Shown here: in pieces, positions 11,389 through 20,975 of the stretch
Numbering within the stretch: the first letter of the stretch is position 1
How the letters are laid out: each line of letters starts with the position of its first letter
Assembly: GCF_027595985.1 (NCBI RefSeq)
Contig: NC_073312.1
Span: forward strand, 12,777,995-12,841,994
Length of the DNA stretch: 64,000 nt
Origin: Sorex araneus
Lineage: Eukaryota > Chordata > Mammalia > Eulipotyphla > Soricidae
Direction of reading: 5' to 3'
Position numbers and translations under genes: made by a program
The notes under the pieces: model-generated
Told to the model about the DNA's origin: nothing
Databases searched by the model: none
What the model saw: the letters and a program-made list of their open reading frames with translations, nothing else

Positions 11389-14028
11389 ACTCCTGTGGGC
11401 TCCTAAAGGATTCTAGACCCAGGGGACCCAAGTGACAGGATTATTTAACGATCATCACCAGCTTCTCTCTTCTGGCCCGAGCTCAAAAGAGAGAAGAAGC
11501 AAGGATCAGTCTAGCTTCTCAGCTCTCCCAGATATCAAAGGCCATTTTAGGTAAGCCTGAACTTTTTGCCTTCCCCTCCCTTAGCTATCACACCCCCGCA
11601 CAATTCCTTAGCTGCTTGGCCCTGTGGGTCTGTCCCTGGCTTGGAGGAGTCCAAGAGTTAGGTCAGTGTTTTCATTACAACAGCTTGGCTCAAAGCCAAG
11701 AGCTGTAGCCTCCACCTTCTTGTTGGGCTGCCCCGGGGACAGTCTCCGGGGGTCTGTGCAGGTGAGACGTGAGGTCCGCTTCTCTCTGGGCTCCTGGACC
11801 TTCCCTGCAGTGCTTATCTAGTTCCTGAGATTGCGAGTCTTCCCTGCCCTCTGCAGAGGTGGGCTCTGCTGTTCACCGCAGGCCTTGGGGGACACTACCT
11901 AGGAGTTGTGTTTGATTCCTGTCTCGGGCCAGCCTGTTTAAGCAAGCTGATTCTTATTTACCAGTGCACCGTGGGCTCTGATGAACCGCATACATGCGAG
12001 ACTTGGGACCAAAGCTTTGAGGTTTGGTGGATGGCCCCACTTCCTCTGGCCTCAGACCTCCCATCTGTGAAATGGTGGTGGGGGGTGTGTGACAATGCCT
12101 GCCATACGAGGTGAGCTGGAGTTGGCGCTGCAGGCTGCCTGGCCCCCTTCCAGGCTCAAAAATAGATGTGTTGTGCTAGTCCATCCTCTGGGCGCAAGTG
12201 CAGGGAACAAAGTCAATCTGCCTTTGCACATGGGCTGCTCGGGCTGAGCAGAACTGACAGGTGGGAAGAGCCAGTTCGGGTGGCGGCCGAACCCAGAGGC
12301 TGAGATCATGGCATCTCTCCAGGCTCTGATCCTATCTCGGGCTGGCTGTGCCGGAGATGCCCCCAGCAGTCGCCAGCTCGGGGCTGAGAGTCTAAGCAGC
12401 TCCGAGACCCTGGAAAGAAACCCTTCAATTCCCATCAGCACCAGGAAGAGGGCTGAGATGGCCGGATGCTCATTGGCTTGACTCTGGTCACAAGACCCTC
12501 CCCTCAGCCAATCAGTGTGGCAAGGCGGGAAAGGTGGTGACTTTGATTGGCTTGGTCCAGGGACTGCGCACTCCCCCTGGAGGCTGAGGTGGGGATTGCA
12601 GTCGCACCTAAGCCCCACAATTACAGTTGGGTAAAAGCAGGTGGGGTGGGATCCCAGATCCCCGCAACACCCAGGAAACTTCGGTACAAATGAGGGCAAG
12701 TGGACGCTGGAGAAAGTAGAAAGGGACAGACCTGTGCTGTGCCCACCAGGGATGGTGGTGGCTGCAGGCTGTGGGGTCTGCAGGAGGGCTGGGGGGCGGG
12801 GTGGGGCCAGGCAGAGGAGTGGGGAGCTGCCCTAGGCGAGGCCCCTCCTGCCCAGCTCTGGTTCTGCCCCTGTTTCTGCTGCTGGTTTGAATCTGCCGGG
12901 CGCTGCTGGCCTGGGGAGCTTAGAGAGCCTTCACGAGGTCGTTCTTGGGCTGTGCGTTTCCAGAAAGGTGGTGCCCAGCGGCTAGGAGTTTGCTGGCACG
13001 CATGCGCAGAGGACACGGAGGGCCGTGGGCTTTCAATTCCCGTCTTGGAGAAGGTCTGTAGGTGTGTACCTCACTCCGTAGCTGCACCTTCTGGGAGTGT
13101 CCTGTGCTCTTTCCTCCACCCTGCGGTGGACACCATCGTGCGCTCCCCCTTGCAGGGGAGGACAGTGGCCAGAGAGGAGGAGTTAAATTCCCCGGGGACC
13201 AGCAGCCTGAGGTCCCAAAGCCAACAGTGAACGAAAACACAGAACTCAGATGCAACGTCAAGTTTTAAACTAAAGACTTAGGGTTCTGCTAGCCCTGTCC
13301 TTCACCAGGGTCAAGATGTGTCCCCCAAAGGGGATGCTATGGCGCCCTTACTGCCAGGGGTGGCAGCAGGAGGGTGGGTGCAATCGGGGGACATTTTCTG
13401 TTCTCTTTGAGAAGGTAGAATTCCAGGGAGCCACCGAATGGTTTGGGTTTTGTTTCCTGAAGAGGGCCAAATGAGTTGGGGACCTCTTCTTAAGGGCGGG
13501 GCATGGAGGGCACTAGCATTCCCCCCCCCCCCCAACCACCCTCTTAAGCCCAGAAGCCCCAGGAGCCCAGGACAAGACTTGCGAAATTCCTGGTCTGCCT
13601 CCCAGCTGTAGGAGCAGTTTAGCGGAAGGCTGGGGTCAGGGGTCACGCCCCACATTCTCAGCCTGCAGCGAGCAGGCCGTGCAGAGTGGCTGTGGGGCCC
13701 GGAGGCCTTTGTTTCTCTGTGGAACCCCAAGTCAGGCTGTACCACCCCCACTTCAAGATCAGAGTGGGGATGAAGGGTTTGGGATTTCGAAGTTGATTTT
13801 GATTCCGACCCCGGGGGGCAAAGCCTCAGCATCTATGATCAGGGGGCCCGTGAAGAATGAATGAAAGGTCCCCTGCCCCCGCTGACCTCGTCCCCAGCAC
13901 CATGTCGGGTTGGATTACTTCAGCCGCATGCTGGAAAGAACCGGGAAGTCTGAACTGTGCTGTGATTTTTTTTTTCTATTCTTATGTCTTGAGTGTGTAC
14001 CTTTTTTCCCCCCTCTAAAACAAATTGT

Positions 14029-14030
<2 letters not shown>
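11389..14030. other. Intron 1, unique sequence
   Basis: About 2.6 kb, GC-rich in places (12,600-13,200), with a C-run at 13,521-13,533. Open frames up to 215 codons occur on the - strand but lack homology I recognise or coherent splice sites. No gene is called. Confidence 0.5.
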
Positions 14031-14109
<79 letters not shown>

Positions 14110-14430
14110 GGGCTCTGTGGTTTGCAGTACAGATACTGAAAGGTTATCTTGTATATCCCTTTATCTTATCTACTTTAACACTCAGTTTTTGTCCAGTATG
14201 ATGAATCATTTTCAACTATCATTGTCATACTGGTCCCTGGAGAGGGGGGAAGAGAGAGAGAGAGAGAGATGCCCGCCATAGACGCAGGCTGGGGGTGGTT
14301 TGGGGGGCTGGGAAGGAACCTGGGGACACTGGTGCTGGGAAATGTGCACTGGTGGAGGGATGGGTGTTGGAACTCTGTATGCCTGGAACCTAATCGTGAA
14401 TAGTTTTGTAAGGGTCTGTCTCACAGTGAT

Positions 14431-14475
<45 letters not shown>
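14031..14475 (+). mobile_element. ~430-bp retroposon with inverted 5' half
   Basis: 14,031-14,104 is (CT)n and 14,105-14,235 matches the family in antisense (GTGGTTTGCAGTACAGATAC, TTTTTGTCCAGTATGATGAA). From ~14,236 the sequence switches to sense: a (GA)n run, GCCCGCCATAGACGCAGGCT, CACTGGTGGAGGGATGGGTG, CACAGTGATTT, then (AAT)n at 14,434-14,472 as the tail. The GA/CT tract is present on both arms. This is the structure expected from twin-priming inversion during L1-driven insertion. Confidence 0.7.
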
Positions 14476-15292
14476 TCTTTGGGGGGGAGGGGGGAGAAAC
14501 AAAACCAAATAGCTGGTGAACAGGGCAAGCTTGGATTGGCGCCAAGACCACTCCTGTCCTGCTCACTCGCTGCTCTTGGGCAGGAGGCGGGAGGGTGCAG
14601 GGAGGGGACGGACAGTGCCCGAGACCAGCTGCCCCTCTCCCGCCTTCTCTTCCCATCAGACCCCGCACTGCCCAGACTGACCTGGAGTCACCCCGCAGCC
14701 TCTGGCTCCGGGCTGGGAGGGTTAGTGGCAGCTGTGTGACTCCCCACTCGGAACCACCCCCACCCCACTCCCCCCGCCCCCGATGCCACCCGCCCGCCCG
14801 CAGAGCTGGCCTGAATGAAGCCACTCTTCTAGGAGGTTGCGTTTAAGGAATGTCCTCACTGGCCGGGGGGACACCCCCACGGGCCGGGCCCCATGGCCTC
14901 TTTGTCTCCACTGGACCCTGCTAGAAACTTGGGGGCTCCTAAGTCTTCCCCTGTCTGCCAAGTCGGGCCCTTCCTGGTGCTCAGGGAGCAGCTGACCCCA
15001 GGCCCACCCAGCTGTTTGTTGGGGAAAGTTATCCCAGCAGTGACCCCTCCCGGGGTGAGAAGCCCTTCGAGTCCCCTGCTCCGGGGCCTGCCAGGGCCTG
15101 CTTGTTGGGGTGGAGGGTCGGTTAACCAGGCCAGGCTCGGAGTGGGGCTGGAAGTGTCTGGGACTTTTAGACACACCCTCCCAGACCCTCTTAGGAGGCG
15201 AAGCGGCATGGGAGGCGCTTTCGTGAGGCTGTTCGTCTGCTCTGTGGCTGTCTGTCCATCCACCTTGAGCTTTAAGCTGAGGAGAGATTTTT
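14476..15292. other. Intron 1, unique GC-rich sequence
   Basis: No repeat or exon recognised. Several overlapping open frames are explained by high GC. Confidence 0.45.
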
Positions 15293-15463
15293 TTTTTTTG
15301 CTTTTTGGGTCACACCCCACAATGCACAGGAGTTACTCCTGACTCTGCACTCAGGAATTACCCCTAGCAGTGCTCAGGGGACCATATGGGATGCTGGGAA
15401 TCGAACCCGGGTTGGCCACATACAAGGCAAACGCCCTACCCGCTGTGCTATCGCTCCAGCCCC
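15293..15463 (-). mobile_element. SINE family A, antisense, with target duplication
   Basis: T-run, GCTTTTTGGGTCACACC, body, and GCTATCGCTCCAGCCCC. Target duplication GAGGAGAGATTTTT at 15,279-15,292 and 15,465-15,478. Close to consensus, hence fairly young. Confidence 0.92.
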
Positions 15464-15478
15464 AGAGGAGAGATTTTT

Positions 15479-16310
15479 CAAGCACTGACTTGGATGAACA
15501 GAGCTTGAACAGAATTCAAGCACAGGGGGACCCGGACCAGGAGCTGGATTCCTCCCTGCACGGTGCTCTCTGAGCTGCCAGAGGCCAGACACTTGCATTC
15601 ATGGGCCTGGCAGAAACCGCCTGTCAGCCTCTGCCCGTGCCACCGGCTCAGATGGGCGCACGGGTGGTACTTCTGGCCAGCTGGGGGGCAGCACAGAGGG
15701 GGCCCTGGGCAGGGAGCACCCGGGTGCCTCCTGGTGCCTGGCCAGCGCCAGTGGCCAGCGCTGCACGCACCTCCTGAAGGGCTCTCAGGAGACGCTCTGG
15801 TTCCAACTGGGTCTTTGACAGGGCTCGGAATTCTACTCCTGGGGAGGCCGGCTCTGCCCCAGGGGTCCCCAGCAGGCATCTTGTGGCTGCAGATCAGGCC
15901 GCGGCTGAGCCAGCATCGGGCCCTCACAGTCCCCTCGGGGACCCCGAGAGGGGCCTCTCCCTGAAGGGGGTGTTTGCAGTGATGAGACTCTGAGCGAGCC
16001 GAGACAACGCAGATGCTGCAGACACGAGGACGAGCCGCCTGGCAGGGCAGCCCGCGGGAGGGGGCGGGCTCCCACTGTGCTCAGCGGTGAAGCAGAACCC
16101 GCCTCGGCCCGCCGCCTCGGAATGAGATCAAGGGAACGGCTGCGGGGTTGTCCTGGGGAGAGTTATTTACTGTCCTGGCTCCCTTGAGGGGCCCCCAGCA
16201 GGGAGGCAAGGGGTCGCCTGTGAGTCTTCAGGTACTGGTTGTCAGTGATAAGAACCCCCCCATATGTCAGCAGGCCAGAGGACCTAGTGAGGTGCCATCC
16301 CGGCCCTCGG

Positions 16311-16314
<4 letters not shown>
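15479..16314. other. Intron 1, unique GC-rich sequence
   Basis: Frames of 130-150 codons are open on both strands but have no recognisable domain and no consistent splice context. No gene called. Confidence 0.45.

Positions 16315-16361
<47 letters not shown>
16315..16361. repeat. (CA)n microsatellite
   Basis: About 23 uninterrupted CA dinucleotides. Confidence 0.97.
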
Positions 16362-16362
<1 letters not shown>

Positions 16363-16489
16363 ATCGCTGGCCAAAGGGAAACAGCTGTAAGGGGGTGGCT
16401 GGGGGGTATATTCTCAAGTCTGACTTTTTAGAACAGGTGTGAGACTAGAAAATTCTGTATGTAAAATCATAATTGAGTCATGTGGAACT

Positions 16490-16640
16490 TTTTTGTTTTT
16501 GTTTTTGTTTTTTGGTTTGGGTAGTGCTCAGGGATCACTCCTGGCTGAGCTCAGGGGGACCATACGAGGTGTCAGAGATCAAACCGAGGTCTGCTGTGTG
16601 CAAAACAAGCACCTTACTCCCTGTACTATCTCTCTGGCCC
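16490..16640 (-). mobile_element. SINE family A, old antisense copy
   Basis: TTTTGTTTTTGG tail side, GTGCTCAGGGATCACTCCTG, GGGACCATACGAGGTG, CTGTACTATCTCTCTGGCCC head side. Roughly a quarter of positions differ from consensus. Confidence 0.7.
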
Positions 16641-16662
16641 TAGAAGTTTGGCTTTAAAGGAA

Positions 16663-16911
16663 GAGCACTGTAGCACTGTCGTCCCGTTGTTCATTGATTT
16701 TGCTGGAGAGGGCACCAGTAATGTCTCTATTGTGAGAGTTGTTGTTACTGTTTTTGGCATATCAAATATGCCATGGGGAGCTTGCCAGGTTCTGCCATGT
16801 GGGCAGGATATTCTCAGTAGCTTGCCAGGATCTCCGAGAGGGCGGAGGAATCTAACCCGGGTCAGCCACATGCAAGGCAAACGCCCTACCCACTGTGTTA
16901 TCGTTCCAGTC
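16663..16911 (-). mobile_element. SINE family B, antisense, with target duplication
   Basis: Contains GTTGTTCATTGATTTTGCTG, TTTTTGGCATATCAAATATG, CAGTAGCTTGCCAGGATCTC and the head complement TTATCGTTCCAGTCC. Flanked by an 11-bp duplication CTTTAAAGGAA (16,652-16,662 and 16,912-16,922). The CAGTGA-type tail end is short here. Confidence 0.9.
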
Positions 16912-16934
16912 CTTTAAAGGAATAACTTAAAAAA

Positions 16935-17340
16935 AATAGTGTTCTTGGTTTCTGGGGGGACCACCACTAGCAGTGCTCGCTACCCCCCAGTTCAGTGTTT
17001 GGGGGTTGCTCCTGGTGGTGCTCAGGGGCCCGTATTAGGTACTGGGGATGGAACTCGGGTCTCCTGCATGCAAAGCAGCTGCTCCAGCCCCTTGAGGCCT
17101 CTCAGCCCAACAAAGAGATGTCAAGAAATTATAAAAGCAGTGATTCACCATTAAGTCACATAATGTAGTCATTCTCCGTTATTTCCATGAGTGATTTAAA
17201 GAAATTTTTGTGGCTGCTACTATCCAGTGATGCCCAGGGGACTCCTGTGATCCCAAGAATCAAGCCAAGGGCTTTGCACATGTAAGACCTAGCTTTATCA
17301 TATAAGCCACATTCCCCAGACCCTTCCACCAGCGATTTTT
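16935..17340 (-). mobile_element. Two degraded family A-like SINE copies, antisense
   Basis: 16,935-17,095 keeps GTTGCTCCTGGTGGTGCTCA and CATGCAAAGCAGCTGCTCCA. 17,200-17,330 keeps ATCCAGTGATGCCCAGGGG and weak head similarity. Both are old and heavily mutated. Confidence 0.5.
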
Positions 17341-18109
17341 AATCTTGGCTGTTCATCAGCCAACAGTCTTCAGGATTCTGAAAACTCCATTGCTTTATGG
17401 ACCAAAGATATAGCTTAGTAATCAGGCCCTGGACTTATTTCTGTGAGGCTCTGGGTTCCGTCACTGACATTGCAAAAAAACCCCAAAAAAACCAAAAGCC
17501 CTAACAAATCAACCTTCTGATGTCTGTGCTATACCCAGAGCAATTCTAGATGACTCGGGGTGGGGGTGGGGGTTCACCCTGCAGCAAGAACTTTCTGGAC
17601 ACTCCTGGGAAATTCCAGTGTGCACCCAGTGACAAGAGTCGCTGCTTTGGTTTGGTTCGCACTCTGGTGCATCCTGCCTGGGCAGCCCTGTGAGCAGGTG
17701 TGTTCCTTTAGAGTCAGCCGGAAGGAGCAGAGGGAGCCGAGCCAAAGGGTGTTAGGATGCCAGAACCTGCTGTGTCCGCAGGGATCAGCAAGAGGTGGAA
17801 AAGCAGAGACTTCCTCCGTGCGTGCGTGCGTGCGTGCGTGCGTGCAGTGGGATTCAGCAGGGCAGTCCAAAGGGAAGGGCCTCCACGAGCAGCTCAGGCT
17901 GGCTCACGGGGGTCTTGTGCCAGGGGCTGCTGAGGTGAGCCAGGGACCGAGGAAGGCTCACCTTCACAGGGCCCACAGGAACCGTTCTGTGTTTGGGAAA
18001 TGAGCTGTTTGTTCATGCAGCAGTGAGGGTCACAGCCCTCGTCCGCTACGGAAAAGGAGTCTGACTGTCTGAGAATTACATGGCAATTAGGGAAAAAACC
18101 CTGTAGTTG
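17341..18109. other. Intron 1, unique sequence with (GTGC)n
   Basis: Holds a short tetranucleotide run of GTGC units at 17,817-17,846. The rest shows no gene. Confidence 0.5.
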
Positions 18110-18784
18110 TTTTGGAGTCACCTCTGGCTCTGTGTTTGAGGGTCACACCTGGAGGTGCTGGTGCTCCTGCATGCAAAGCACGTGCCTTTGAAAAAAATGT
18201 TATCACACGTTAGCCATGTTAATATTTATTAAAAAGTTACTAAATTTAATAAAGAACAATCAATATCATGATCAATCATAAATAATATGAGCTCCTGCCC
18301 AGGGAGGTCCAGGTGAATTGAATGTTCTTCTTAGGGATATTAGTAACGACCAGGTTCCGTGGTGAACGAACATGGTCCCACGGCCTTGGCCATCTGTATG
18401 TGGCGAAGGAATCACACTTGCCTACTTTTAACTTGGGTTTTCGGCCACACCTGGAAGTTCGCCAGTGCTCTCTTTGATTCTGAGCTCAGGGGTGAACCCT
18501 GGCTGTACTTGGGGGACCGGGTAGTGCCTAGTAGCCAACCATGGGTCTGCCACATGCAAGGCAAGTGTCTTAATTAACCCTCTACGACCACCCCAGCTAG
18601 TGTATCTCTTTTCGGGGGCAGGGGTCACACCCAGTGATGCTCAGAGCTTACTTCTGTCTCTGTGTGCTCAGGGGTCACTCTGGGTGGGCTGTGGAGGGAA
18701 GGAATATCTGAGTTGCCAGGGATTGAGCCCAGGTCGGCCATCTGCAAGGCAAGCGCTATCGGCTGTACTCTCTCTCTCCAGCCC
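18110..18784 (-). mobile_element. Cluster of three old family A SINE fragments, antisense
   Basis: Fragment at 18,110-18,195 (GGGTCACACCTGGAGGTGCT), then an AT-rich spacer, then 18,440-18,600 (GGCCACACCTGGAAGTTCGC, CTGCCACATGCAAGGCAAGT) and 18,605-18,784 (GTCACACCCAGTGATGCTCA, CTCTCTCTCTCCAGCCCC). All in the same orientation. Confidence 0.65.
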
Positions 18785-19108
18785 CATGTTCAATGTTACC
18801 TGTCTGCTTCCACCTGAAAAGAAAACTCGATTCCTGTTTCCCTGTGGGCCACACAGCCGGTCTGGGTCTCTGCAGAGTCCCACATCCAGGGCGAGGGTTG
18901 GGTGTATAAATAAGGCTGGGGAAATTTATTTCTGCCGAGGGCCGTTTAGTTACTTAGAATATGATTGCCGGGCCATACGACACAGCAGATGAACCATGGG
19001 CAGCCCAGAAAAAGCACACATGTCTGTCCATCACGGGCCAGGGCCGTCCTGTGTGACTCCTCATGCACCCTTTGCGGCCTGAGTGTTGGCATTCCCACCC
19101 CGACTTTA

Positions 19109-19535
19109 TTTATTTTTTTAATTTTTTTTAATTTTAAAATTTTTATTGAATTACCGTGAGATAGTTACAAGCTTTCATGTTTGGGTTACAATCTCACAAT
19201 GATCAAACACCCATCCCTCCACCAGTGCACATTCCCCACCACCGATATCCCGGGTATACCCCCCCTTTCCCACCCTCCCCCTGCCTCTAAGGCAGACAAT
19301 ATTCCCCATACTGTCTCTCTACTTTTGGGCATTATGGCTTGCAACACAGACACTGAGAGGTCATCATGTTTGGTCCATTGTCTACTTTCAGTATGCATCT
19401 CCCATCCCAACTGGTTCCTCCAGCCATCATTTTCCTAGTGATCCCTTCTCTATTCCATCTGCCTTCTCCCCTCCGCTCATGAAGCAGTCTCCAGCTATGG
19501 GGCAGTCCCCCTGGCCCTTGTATCTACCGTCCTTG
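19109..19535 (-). mobile_element. ~430-bp retroposon, full-length antisense copy
   Basis: Between a 15-bp duplication differing at one base (CCCACCCCGACTTTA at 19,094-19,108; CCCACCCTGACTTTA at 19,536-19,550). On the - strand it starts CAAGGACGGTAGATACAAGG and ends with the L1-like terminus, GGTAATTCAATAAAAAT and an A/T-rich tail. The duplication fixes the 5' end precisely. No ORF. Confidence 0.88.
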
Positions 19536-19550
19536 CCCACCCTGACTTTA

Positions 19551-20329
19551 AGACCTGGAAGCATCTCCTGGGTATTTTCCCTTCCACACTGCATGGCTGC
19601 ACAGAAATGCCCCCATTCCGCTGCTTTGGTGGCGCCCGGCAGACAGGGTCAGGGGGCTTGGCCTTGGGAGTGGGGGGAGGGAGAACGGGCCTCCTCCTCA
19701 GAGAGGACTCTGCCTGGTGTCACCCTGAACAGGAGAGCCCTGCTCCAGCACACCGCGCGGAAGCAGCGGCATCGCTGCAGTTGTGTGCGTCAGGCAGGGG
19801 CCAGGGGACACGCAGCCTGGGGGCACAGCTCCAGGGCCTGCCGGGATGGCACTTCTGCGGGGGTCCAGAGACCAAGACGCCCGGCCGCCTGAACCGGAGG
19901 CGCTCGGGGGAGGAGGTCGAGAGGGGTGGGGTTTTGCCGGGGCCGTCCTGGGGGGATGAATCAGGCTTTGAACGTGCCACTGTGCGTGGGTCTTGGCAGC
20001 CGGGAACAAGAATCTTATTGATGGCCTGTCAGGCCCGCGCAGACCGCGCTGAACTTTACAGAGCCCGGATGCAGCGCCTGCACAAGGGCCCACAGTTTCT
20101 AGAATGAACAGCACGCTTATTCCCCACCTCCACAGGAGGACGAGGAAGAGACCCAGAGAGAAGTGTGTGGGGGCCAGTGAGGGGCAGGGAAAGTGGCGGG
20201 GGTGAGTGAGAGCCTCGCAGAGCCTCCGGGATGCACCTCGCCAGGGTCGCCGGCTCTGAGAGCTGACCCTGCCACCAGGGCTTGGGGCTTGGCTTCTGTC
20301 AAAGGTGACTTCCTGGAACCTGTTGCTGG
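19551..20329. other. Intron 1, unique GC-rich sequence
   Basis: Open on several frames but with no domain or exon structure I recognise. Confidence 0.45.
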
Positions 20330-20975
20330 AGAATGGGTGTGAGCAGGGAGTGAGAGAGGGAGTAGAATTGAGTGGGAGTGAGCGGGTGGGAGTGGAGTGA
20401 GTGGGAGTGAGCGGGAGTGAGTAGGAGTGAGTGGGAGTGAGCGGGAGTGAGTAGGAGTGAGTGGGTGTGAGCAGAAGAGTGAATGGGAGTGAGCAGATGC
20501 AAGCAGGGTTGAGTGGGAGTGAGCGGGAGTGAGCTAGTGTGAGTGGAAGTGAGTAGGAGTGAGTGGGAGTGAATGGGTATGAGCAGGAGTGAATGGGAGT
20601 GAGCGGGTATTAGCGGGAGTAAGAATGAGCAGAATGAATGGGTGTGAGTGGGAGAGTGAGCGGGTGTGAGCAGGAGTGAGAGTGGGAGTGAGTGGGAGTG
20701 AGTGAGTGGGAGTGATAGTGGGAGTGAAAGTGGGAGTGAGTGGGTGTGAGTGGGTATGAGCAGGAGTACATGGGTGTGAGTGGGAGTGAGCGGGATTGAA
20801 TGGGCGTGAGCAAGCGTGAGTGGGAGTGAGTGGGTGTGAGCAAGAGTGAGCAGGTGTGAGTGGGAGTGAGTGGTGTGAGTGGGTGTGAACAAGAGTGACC
20901 GGGTGTGAGTGGGAGTGAGCGGGAGTGAGTGGGAGTGAGCAGGTGTGAGTGGGAGTGAGTGGGAATGAGCCCTAA
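20330..20975. repeat. GTGAGTGGGA-type minisatellite
   Basis: About 640 bp built from GTGAG, TGGGA and CGGGA hexamer/decamer variants such as GTGAGTGGGAGTGAGCGGGA. Its complement gives a long open frame of (T/S)HSLPLTP repeats, which is an artefact of the missing stop codons. Unit order varies along the array. Confidence 0.95.

Noticed and set aside
12052..12699. 215-codon - strand frame in intron 1
   Set aside because: GC-rich chance frame. No homology recognised and no poly(A) signal or splice structure.
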